A stretch of DNA of 5,787 nt from Chloroflexota bacterium (lineage in GTDB: Bacteria > Chloroflexota > Limnocylindria > QHBO01), in assembly GCA_005882055.1 (NCBI GenBank), contig VBGQ01000156.1:1-5787 (forward strand). Direction: 5' to 3'. The notes beneath the pieces were generated by a model, which saw only the letters and a program-made list of their open reading frames with translations, was not told where the DNA came from and ran no database searches. Position numbers and translations under genes: made by a program. Shown here one piece after another: positions 1 to 5,250 of this stretch. Position 1 is the first letter of the stretch. The number at the start of each line of letters is the position of its first letter.

Positions 1-184
1 CCAGGGAATGTGCCGGCTCGTAGGCGCGCACTCGCCAACCCTTCTCGTCGGTGGTCGCGCCGGCGAAGCTGCGCACCTCGACCTCGATAAGCTTGCGCAG
101 CTCGCGGGTCAGGTAGTCGACGTGGACCCCGGCGCCGCCGTACACGTGCGGCGGGAACTCGTTGGTCAGGATCAGGGCCCGCAT
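1..184 (-). CDS. glgA: Glycogen synthase / maltose-1-phosphate synthase family glycosyltransferase, N-terminus (partial)
   Basis: The gene reads leftward from the ATG at 184-182 and runs off the left edge, so only 61 residues are visible. The N-terminus starts with MRALILTNEFPPHVYGGAGV, followed by HVDYLTREL. This is the nucleotide-sugar glucosyltransferase opening of the actinobacterial-type GlgA family (GT4-like fold), where the YGGAGVHV glycine loop lies at the acceptor/donor cleft. Known members make alpha-1,4-glucan from ADP-glucose, or, as in mycobacterial GlgM, maltose-1-phosphate. The visible part cannot separate the two. The start is supported by the methionine directly before the conserved first beta strand. 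A TACGCT box lies 8 nt upstream, suggesting a leaderless mRNA; an AGGGG run is only 3 nt from the ATG, too close for a usual ribosome binding site. It is divergent from the copper ATPase gene, with 99 bp between them and no evident functional link. Confidence 0.85.
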   Translation of the reverse strand, partial: MRALILTNEFPPHVYGGAGVHVDYLTRELRKLIEVEVRSFAGATTDEKGWRVRAYEPAHSL

Positions 185-198
185 CGGCCCCTAGCGTA
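185..198 (-). promoter_or_regulatory. Candidate -10 element and leaderless start of the glycogen synthase gene
   Basis: On the minus strand the hexamer TACGCT (198-193) fits TAnnnT and is followed by exactly 8 nt (192-185) before the ATG. That spacing would put the transcription start at or next to the first base of the start codon. No good -35 is visible 16-18 bp further upstream, where the sequence is a GGCC-rich run. The same hexamer and spacing recur before the EAL-domain gene, which is the main reason to believe it. It remains a short-motif prediction. Confidence 0.45.
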
Positions 199-224
199 GC
201 CGCTCTGCCGGGCCGGCCGGCGGC

Positions 225-243
225 TGGCGGCTAGGCGCCGCCA
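225..243. repeat. Perfect 7-bp inverted repeat (hairpin) between divergent genes
   Basis: TGGCGGC (225-231) and GCCGCCA (237-243) are perfect inverted copies around a 5-nt loop, TAGGC. The structure lies just upstream of the -35 box of copB (247-252). It is also upstream of the proposed start of the leftward gene, so it is probably not in either mRNA. There is no T-tract on either side, so it does not look like an intrinsic terminator. It could be a protein-binding palindrome, or chance in a stretch built largely of GGC/GCC. Confidence 0.45.
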
Positions 244-246
244 AGG

Positions 247-275
247 TTGGGGTAGATACTCCCCAGCAGTATCAT
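247..275 (+). promoter_or_regulatory. copB promoter, probably leaderless
   Basis: A -35-like TTGGGG (247-252) is separated by exactly 17 bp from TATCAT (270-275), which matches the sigma-70 type -10 consensus at five of six positions. The -10 ends 8 nt before the ATG at 284. Transcription would therefore start at about the first base of the start codon, giving a leaderless mRNA; no Shine-Dalgarno is visible in those 8 nt. This is the best-formed promoter in the window. A palindrome at 255-273 fills the spacer and enters the -10. Confidence 0.65.
255..273. promoter_or_regulatory. Candidate copper-responsive operator (CsoR-like inverted repeat)
   Basis: GATACT (255-260) and AGTATC (268-273) are perfect 6-bp inverted arms around the 7-nt centre CCCCAGC. 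The overall shape, ATAC then a C-run then GTAT, resembles operators of the copper-sensing repressor CsoR, which are typically an ATAC/GTAT pair flanking a C-tract and G-tract. Here the G half of the centre is weak. A second overlapping symmetry, TGGGG N8 CCCCA, spans 248-265. The site sits between the -35 and -10 of the copper ATPase promoter and covers part of the -10, where a bound repressor would block RNA polymerase. The CsoR assignment is inference; no regulator gene is in the window. Confidence 0.5.
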
Positions 276-283
276 CGTTCTCG

Positions 284-2317
284 ATGGGTCACGCCGCTCA
301 CGACGCGCACGTGGGCCATGAGATGCATGCGGCTCATGGCGCGCAGGCCGGCCATGCCGCACACGCGGCGCATGACCCGAATGTCTTCCGTCGCCAGTTC
401 TGGATCGTCCTCCTGCTGACGCTTCCGGTGATCGCCTGGAGCGGGGAGGTGCAGGCGTGGCTCGGCTACCGGGCGCCGGCATTCATTGGATCAGAGTGGA
501 TCCCGCCGGTCCTTGGGACGGCTGTCTTCCTGTACGGCGGTCGCGTCTTCCTGCTCGGCGCGCGCGACGAGCTGTCACAGCGCCGGCCCGGGATGATGAC
601 CCTCATCGGTCTGGCGATCCTGGTGGCATTCGTCGCTTCGTGGGCTGCCACGCTTGGGCTCTTCAGCGTCGACGTCTGGTGGGAGCTGGCCAGCCTGATC
701 ACGGTGATGAGCCTGGGGCACTGGATCGAGATGCGTTCGATCATGCAGGCCCAGGGTGCGCTCTCTGCCCTCTCCGACCTCCTCCCGGACACCGCCGAGC
801 GCCTGACCGATGGCGGGGCGGAACGCATCCCGCTGGGTGCAGTGGGGATTGGCGACCTGCTGCTGATCCGTCCGGGCGCCAGGGTTCCGGCCGATGGCGA
901 GGTCGTCGCCGGAGACGCCGAGCTCGATGAGTCCATGATCACCGGCGAGTCCCGACCTGTGGCGAAAGAGCCGGGCGCGCGGGTCATCGCCGGGACGGTT
1001 GCACTCGGTGGAAGCCTGCGAATCCGCGTCACGGCGGTAGGCGAGCAGACCGCCCTGTCCGGGATCATGCGCCTGGTCGCCGAGGCGCAGGCGTCCCGAA
1101 GCCATGCGCAGCTGCTCGCCGACCGGGCCGCCGCGCTGCTCTTCTTCGTGGCGCTCGGTGCCGGTGTGGTGACCCTGGGCGTCTGGGTGGCGATCGGCAA
1201 GCCTGAGGAGGCGCTAATCCGCACTGCGACCGTCCTGGTGATCGCCTGTCCCCACGCCCTGGGGCTGGCGATTCCCCTGGTGATCGCGATCAGTACGACC
1301 CTCGGAGCGCAGCACGGTCTCCTGGTGCGAGATCGGATGGCGCTCGAGCGGGCGAGGGACGTGGACCTCGTGATCTTCGACAAGACAGGCACCCTGACCC
1401 GCGGGACCCCGGTGATTGCCGGCGTGAGCGCAGCGCCCGGTACGGAGGAGACGGCGCTGCTGGCGCTGGCCGCATCGGTCGAGGCGGACTCGGAGCATCC
1501 GCTGGCACGGGCGATCGCACGGGCGGCAGACGACCGAGGAATCCAAGTACCGATGGCGACTGGCTTCCAGGCTCGCGCCGGCGTGGGTGCGCGAGCGATG
1601 GTTGATAGGCGCGACGTGCAGGTCGGCGGTCCACGCCTGCTCGCCGATGCCGGGTTGGGCGTGCCGGAATCGCTCCGGACGGCGACCGATGGCTGGGCGC
1701 GAGATGGCAGGACGGTGCTGTACATCATCGCCGACGGTCGCCTGCTCGGCGCCCTGGCGGCTGAGGACGAGATCCGTGGGGAAGCGCGCGAGGCGGTCGA
1801 CCGCCTCCATGGCATGGGCGTCCGCGTGGCGATGCTCACCGGCGACGCGCGCGCGGTCGCCGATTCGGTCGCCCGGCGGATCGGGATCGACGAGGTCGCG
1901 GCCGAGATCCTTCCGGCCGACAAGGCGGCAGCGGTCCGTCAGCTCCAGGCGGGCGGCGCGCGCGTGGCAATGGTGGGTGACGGGGTCAATGACGCGCCGG
2001 CCCTTGCCCAGGCGGAGGTGGGGATTGCGATCGGTGCCGGCACCGACGTTGCGGTTGAGTCGGCGGGGATCATCCTCGTCCGCGACGACCCGCGGGACGT
2101 GGCCGCGGCGATCGAGCTCTCGCGGGCGGCCTACCGCAAGATGGCCCAGAACCTGGTCTGGGCCACCGCTTACAACGCCGTGGCGATCCCCATCGCGGCG
2201 GGCGTGTTGGCACCGATGGGGGTGATCCTGCCGATGAGCGTTGGTGCGGTGGTGATGAGCGCCTCGACGATCATCGTCGCGGTGAACGCGCAGCTCCTGC
2301 GGGGTCTGCGGCTGTAG
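284..2317 (+). CDS. copB: CopB-type copper-exporting P-type ATPase (P1B-3 class)
   Basis: This 677-residue membrane pump uses ATP to expel copper (Cu2+ and/or Cu+, possibly Ag+) from the cytoplasm. The N-terminal 30 residues are a His array in place of a CxxC HMA domain. Eight membrane segments are predicted near 38-54, 72-93, 103-127, 130-150, 282-304, 311-338, 624-645 and 647-670. The actuator TGE is at 220-222. The metal-site motif CPH is at 322-324, where CPH rather than CPC marks the CopB group. The phosphorylated Asp is D366 in DKTGT, the nucleotide-binding HP is 405-406, and GDGVND is 565-570. The last two helices carry AYNAVAIP and MSASTIIVAVNA, as in P1B-3 pumps. All catalytic residues are present and the length is normal, so it should be active. 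The start is set by the His array and by a TATCAT box 8 nt upstream; no ribosome binding site is seen. Its last 47 bp overlap the end of the opposing EAL gene. Metal specificity is inferred from the motif only. Confidence 0.93.
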   Translation: MGHAAHDAHVGHEMHAAHGAQAGHAAHAAHDPNVFRRQFWIVLLLTLPVIAWSGEVQAWLGYRAPAFIGSEWIPPVLGTAVFLYGGRVFLLGARDELSQRRPGMMTLIGLAILVAFVASWAATLGLFSVDVWWELASLITVMSLGHWIEMRSIMQAQGALSALSDLLPDTAERLTDGGAERIPLGAVGIGDLLLIRPGARVPADGEVVAGDAELDESMITGESRPVAKEPGARVIAGTVALGGSLRIRVTAVGEQTALSGIMRLVAEAQASRSHAQLLADRAAALLFFVALGAGVVTLGVWVAIGKPEEALIRTATVLVIACPHALGLAIPLVIAISTTLGAQHGLLVRDRMALERARDVDLVIFDKTGTLTRGTPVIAGVSAAPGTEETALLALAASVEADSEHPLARAIARAADDRGIQVPMATGFQARAGVGARAMVDRRDVQVGGPRLLADAGLGVPESLRTATDGWARDGRTVLYIIADGRLLGALAAEDEIRGEAREAVDRLHGMGVRVAMLTGDARAVADSVARRIGIDEVAAEILPADKAAAVRQLQAGGARVAMVGDGVNDAPALAQAEVGIAIGAGTDVAVESAGIILVRDDPRDVAAAIELSRAAYRKMAQNLVWATAYNAVAIPIAAGVLAPMGVILPMSVGAVVMSASTIIVAVNAQLLRGLRL

Positions 2318-4352
2318 CCGAGCGGTCGGCGACAACGTCGGGGAGCTCGTCCACGGGTGCCGGAGCCCCGAACAGGTAGCCCTGGCCAAAGGTGACGCCA
2401 AGCTGACGAAGCGCGCGCCGCTCCGCCTCGGTCTCGATCCCCTCGGCGATCAGCACGCAATCGGTCTGGCGAGAGAAGTAGACCATGCCAGCGATCATCG
2501 CCTGGCGGGCGGGATCGGTGTCCAGTCCCCGGACCAGCCGCAGGTCGATCTTCACGTATCGCGGGTGCAGCTCGATGATGTGCCGCAATGAGGCGAATCC
2601 GGCGCCGGCGTCATCGACCGCGACGCTGACCGGTTCCGGGATCCGCCGAAGGTCGTCCCGGACCGTCTCGTAGTCCCGGATCTCAAGGCGCTCGGTCAGC
2701 TCCAGCACCAGCGGGCGCCCATGATCTGCCAGCAGCCCAGGCTCGGCCAGCTTGGAGAGCAACCAGTGCGACACGTTGAGGCTGAGCCAGCGGCCGGCCG
2801 GCAGGCGCGTCCCGGCGTTTATTGCGGCGCGCAGGCAGGCAAGCTCCAGCTCCTGCCCCAGCCCGGCCTGGTCGGCGTCGGCAAAGCGGCGCTCCGGCGG
2901 CGTGCCGTCGTGGAACCGCGTCAGGGCCTCGTAGCCGACGATGCTGCGGCTCTCCAGCTCCACGACGGGCTGGAAGTGTGGAACAAACGCCTGCTCGTCG
3001 ATGGCCCGACGAATGGGACTGGCCAGGTCGGCGGTCGCCCGGCGCCCGGTCAGCGCGGGGATCAGCAATGCACCGGCAACCGCCGCGTATTCGGCCAGAG
3101 AAGGCAGCCAGCGCGTGACGGCGTCCACGCCGACCCGAGCCTGGGTCCCGGCCGCGAGCAGGCCGTACACCTTGCCTCCCGCGCCAAACGGGACGTACGC
3201 CGACGAGGCGAGGCCCATGTCGAGCCACCGTCGGGTGTAATCGTCGTCCGAGCGACCCGGCGTCCATTCGTCGATCCACGGGCCGGTCGCACTCTCGCGC
3301 AGGTACGCCGCTCGCGCGGCTGGCAGGGGGTGGCCCACGCTCACCGGCGCGTCCGGGGGGAGGCGCCCCGCGATCGGGACGACCGACCCATCGGGCTCGA
3401 AAACGAGAACCGAAACCATGTCGATATGGCGGATGCGCCCCACCTCGGCGCAGATCGCGGTGGCCGTCTCCTCGGGGGTGTCGGCCGCCTGCAGCCGGTG
3501 GAGCGACTGCACCACCTGCTGCCGCTCGCGCCACGATGCCCGCAGCTCCATCTCGGTCGCGCGTTCGCGCGTGACGTCGAACATCACCCCGTGGACCGAG
3601 CGACCGCCATCTGGCTCCTGGACGACGATCGCCTCGTCGCGGATGCGCAGCCAACGGCCATCGCGCGTGCGGATCCGGTAGGTCATGGTGAATGGCTCGA
3701 TCGACTGCTCCCCCGCGGCGAGGGTGCTCAGCACTCCGGCGCGGTCCCGGCTGTGCAGGCGGTCGCGCCAGAGCTCGAAGCTCCACTCATCGGGCCGGTG
3801 GCCGAGCATCGCCTCCACCCGCGGGCTGACGAAGCGCGTCTCGCCGCCGATCTCGTTGACGTACGCGATGCCCGGAAGACGTTCGACGAGAGACCGATAG
3901 CGGATTTCGGCTTCGTTGCGCGCCGCCTCGGCCGCCGTCTCGCGGGTGAGGTCGCGCACGAACCCGGCGTACGACCGCTGGTCCCCTGCTCCCAGCGCGA
4001 TGATGGTGAGCTCGACCGGGAACTCGTAGCCGTCGCTGTGCACCGCGCTCAGCCGCAGTCGCTGCCCGAGCAGGTGTGGATTCCCTTGATTCGCCCGACG
4101 CAATCCGCGCTCGTGTTGGAGACGGTGCGCCTTGGGGATGATCAGGTCCGAGAGCCGACGGCCGACGGCCGCATCGCTGGTAAAGCCAAACGTCTCCTCG
4201 GCGCGACGGTTCCAGGCGGTGATGAAACCGGAGCGGTTGATGAGGACCACGGCGTCGAGGGCAGCGTCGAACAGCTCAGCGACCACGCCGGATGGTCCGA
4301 AGCTGGCGGTACGCGATGGTTGTGCAGCGGAAAGGGGCATGGGCTGGCCCAT
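2271..4352 (-). CDS. PAS-PAS-GAF-EAL protein, predicted cyclic-di-GMP phosphodiesterase
   Basis: This 693-residue protein has no membrane segment or signal peptide, so it is probably cytosolic. The order is PAS (about 22-137, LDAVVLINRSGFITAWN), a second PAS of the PAS_3 type (about 150-264), GAF (about 287-430) and EAL (about 442-670). EAL domains hydrolyse cyclic-di-GMP to pGpG, lowering this messenger of attachment and motility. The metal and catalytic set looks complete: E475 in YEALTRF, N526 in LNVS, E551 in ELTE, D580-D581 in VDDAGAGF, K601 in KID, E637 and E640 in AEGIE, and Q657 in QGYLFG. There is no GGDEF domain, so it should only degrade the messenger. The PAS and GAF domains would supply sensory input, but their ligands cannot be read from sequence. 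An upstream in-frame extension to 4445 exists but is unlike PAS proteins and runs into the divergent gene. I chose the ATG at 4352 because TACGCT lies 8 nt before it; the ATG at 4340 is the alternative. Confidence 0.92.
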   Translation of the reverse strand: MGQPMPLSAAQPSRTASFGPSGVVAELFDAALDAVVLINRSGFITAWNRRAEETFGFTSDAAVGRRLSDLIIPKAHRLQHERGLRRANQGNPHLLGQRLRLSAVHSDGYEFPVELTIIALGAGDQRSYAGFVRDLTRETAAEAARNEAEIRYRSLVERLPGIAYVNEIGGETRFVSPRVEAMLGHRPDEWSFELWRDRLHSRDRAGVLSTLAAGEQSIEPFTMTYRIRTRDGRWLRIRDEAIVVQEPDGGRSVHGVMFDVTRERATEMELRASWRERQQVVQSLHRLQAADTPEETATAICAEVGRIRHIDMVSVLVFEPDGSVVPIAGRLPPDAPVSVGHPLPAARAAYLRESATGPWIDEWTPGRSDDDYTRRWLDMGLASSAYVPFGAGGKVYGLLAAGTQARVGVDAVTRWLPSLAEYAAVAGALLIPALTGRRATADLASPIRRAIDEQAFVPHFQPVVELESRSIVGYEALTRFHDGTPPERRFADADQAGLGQELELACLRAAINAGTRLPAGRWLSLNVSHWLLSKLAEPGLLADHGRPLVLELTERLEIRDYETVRDDLRRIPEPVSVAVDDAGAGFASLRHIIELHPRYVKIDLRLVRGLDTDPARQAMIAGMVYFSRQTDCVLIAEGIETEAERRALRQLGVTFGQGYLFGAPAPVDELPDVVADRSATAADPAGAARSPRR

Positions 4353-4366
4353 TGCCTCGCAGCGTA
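4353..4366 (-). promoter_or_regulatory. Candidate -10 element and leaderless start of the EAL-domain gene
   Basis: Reading leftward, TACGCT (4366-4361) is followed by 8 nt, GCGAGGCA, and then the ATG at 4352. Hexamer and spacing are identical to those before the glycogen synthase gene. A GAGG lies within the 8 nt but only 2 nt from the ATG, too close to act as a normal Shine-Dalgarno. At the -35 position (about 4384-4389, TACCTT on the minus strand) the match to consensus is poor. Confidence 0.45.
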
Positions 4367-4399
4367 GGGGCCCGCGGCCGCTGAAGGTATGGCTCCTGC

Positions 4400-4414
4400 G
4401 TACCAGCCCGGTAC
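4400..4414. promoter_or_regulatory. Inverted repeat with clustered GGTA/TACC motifs, candidate operator
   Basis: GTACC (4400-4404) and GGTAC (4410-4414) are perfect inverted arms around AGCCC. GGTA or its complement TACC also occurs at 4386-4389, 4412-4415 and 4418-4421, giving five copies in 36 bp; CCGGTA is repeated directly 8 bp apart (4408-4413 and 4416-4421). The palindrome lies just upstream of the -10 of the ABC gene, where a repressor or activator could act. The divergent EAL gene starts 48 bp away, so one site could serve both. No regulator is identified, and chance is possible. Confidence 0.35.
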
Positions 4415-4419
4415 CCCGG

Positions 4420-4434
4420 TAGACTCCCCCCGCA
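4420..4434 (+). promoter_or_regulatory. Candidate -10 element and leaderless start of the ABC transporter operon
   Basis: TAGACT (4420-4425) fits TAnnnT and matches TATAAT at four of six positions. It is followed by 9 nt, CCCCCCGCA, and then the ATG at 4435. The C-run rules out a purine-rich ribosome binding site, so a leaderless start is the simplest reading. No clear -35 is seen at 4396-4402, which may mean activator dependence or a relaxed promoter. Confidence 0.45.
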
Positions 4435-5250
4435 ATGCCCCTCATCCATGCGGAGTCCCTGACGCACCGCTACCCGGGCAACATCCTGGCCCTCGACAAC
4501 CTGACCCTTGACGTCGAGCCTGGCGTCATCGGCCTGGTCGGTGCGAACGGAGCGGGCAAGAGCACCTTTCTGAAGATCCTGCTCGGGCTCCTGGAGCCGA
4601 CGAGCGGCGACGCATCGGTCCTTGGGTTCGACGTCCGTCGCGAGGGGACCCGAATTCGCTCGCTGGTCGGCTACATGCCGGAGCATGACTGCCTGCCGGC
4701 GGACCTGTCGGGGACCGAGCTGGTGACCCACATGGGACGCATGTCCGGCCTCCCTGCCTCGGCAGCGCGCGAGGCGCTGGTGCACGATCCCAAGCTGCTG
4801 CTCCTCGACGAGCCGACCAACGGGCTCGATCCATCCGGGCGCGACGAGATGCTCGCGCTCATCCGCCGCACGGGGGTGGAGTTCGGGATCGCCACACTGG
4901 TGGCGAGCCATCTGCTGGGCGAGATCGAACGGGTCTGCTCGTACCTGCTGGCCATCGACGCGGGGCGGCTCCTGCGTGCAGCACCCCTGGCCACCTTCAC
5001 GCAGCGAACGGGGACGCTGGCGATCGAGGTCGAGGATGGCGCTCCGGAGCTCGCAGACCGGCTGGGCGCCGGGGGCCTCCCGGCGCGCGTCGATGGGCGG
5101 ACCGTGCTCGTCGAGGTCCCCGAAGAGGGCGCCTACATCGCGATCCGCGACGCCATCGCCGATCTGCGCCTGGCGCTTGTCCGGCTCGAGCCGCGCCGGC
5201 ACCGCCTCGAGGATCTCTTCGAAGATGAAGCGACCGATGACGCCGCCTGA
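4435..5250 (+). CDS. ABC-2 type exporter ATP-binding protein lacking the signature-motif segment
   Basis: This 271-residue cytoplasmic ATPase would power export by the membrane partner encoded directly downstream. Walker A is GANGAGKST (36-44), the Q-loop region is VGYMPE (78-83, with Glu in place of Gln, as in many NatA-like members), Walker B is LLLLDEP (D125, E126), the D-loop GLD is 130-132 and the H-loop His is H159. The tail ends in RLEDLF, usual for this family. The anomaly is between 83 and 125. About 76 residues are expected there by recalled family pattern but only 42 are present, and GLPASAAREAL runs straight into VHDPKLLLLDEP. The helical stretch with the S(T/K)GMxQR or LSGGQ signature is missing while the frame stays open. 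Without it the ATP sandwich dimer should not form normally, so the product is probably inactive unless the partner subunit compensates. It may be a true in-frame deletion or a sequence error. The start is supported by the MPLIHAESLTHRY opening typical of the family. Substrate unknown. Confidence 0.88.
   Translation: MPLIHAESLTHRYPGNILALDNLTLDVEPGVIGLVGANGAGKSTFLKILLGLLEPTSGDASVLGFDVRREGTRIRSLVGYMPEHDCLPADLSGTELVTHMGRMSGLPASAAREALVHDPKLLLLDEPTNGLDPSGRDEMLALIRRTGVEFGIATLVASHLLGEIERVCSYLLAIDAGRLLRAAPLATFTQRTGTLAIEVEDGAPELADRLGAGGLPARVDGRTVLVEVPEEGAYIAIRDAIADLRLALVRLEPRRHRLEDLFEDEATDDAA
4771..4782 (+). other. Probable junction of an in-frame deletion in the ABC ATPase gene
   Basis: Codons for REAL (residues 112-115) are joined directly to VHDPK (116-120). 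In intact relatives an AREAL-like helix and an AQALVHDP-like helix flank the missing signature segment, and both can be encoded with AGGCGCTG. A single such octamer is at 4772-4779. Loss of one copy with the DNA between two copies, about 100 bp and a multiple of three, would give exactly this sequence. The missing second copy is inferred from family pattern, not seen. Confidence 0.55.

Noticed and set aside
8..199. A 63-residue plus-strand open frame at the left edge
   Set aside because: It is antisense to the recognisable glycogen synthase N-terminus and shows no domain.
466..1923. A 485-residue open frame on the minus strand inside copB
   Set aside because: It is a Ser/Arg/Ala-rich shadow of the ATPase reading frame. 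Every conserved P-type ATPase motif is on the opposite strand.
2318..2345. An intrinsic terminator for copB
   Set aside because: There is no GC stem followed by a T-run after the stop codon, and the region is coding for the EAL protein on the other strand.
2721..4367. A 548-residue open frame on the plus strand, antisense to the EAL-domain gene
   Set aside because: It has no recognisable domain and a composition of Arg/Ala/Gly/Pro typical of a shadow frame in high-GC DNA, and it lies wholly over a gene with clear PAS, GAF and EAL motifs.
4353..4445. An N-terminal extension of the EAL protein to an ATG at 4445
   Set aside because: The 31 added residues are unlike PAS-protein starts, would overlap the divergent ABC gene start, and lie upstream of the TACGCT box that fits the ATG at 4352.
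4705..4722. LSGTEL (residues 91-96) as the ABC signature motif LSGGQ
   Set aside because: It sits only about 10 residues after the Q-loop, where relatives have the DLTVxExL helix start. It is also on the wrong side of the AREAL helix, so the likeness is chance.
4276..5202. A 308-residue minus-strand open frame spanning the divergent promoter region and the ABC ATPase
   Set aside because: Low-complexity polar translation with no domain. It overlaps two well-supported genes and their promoters.
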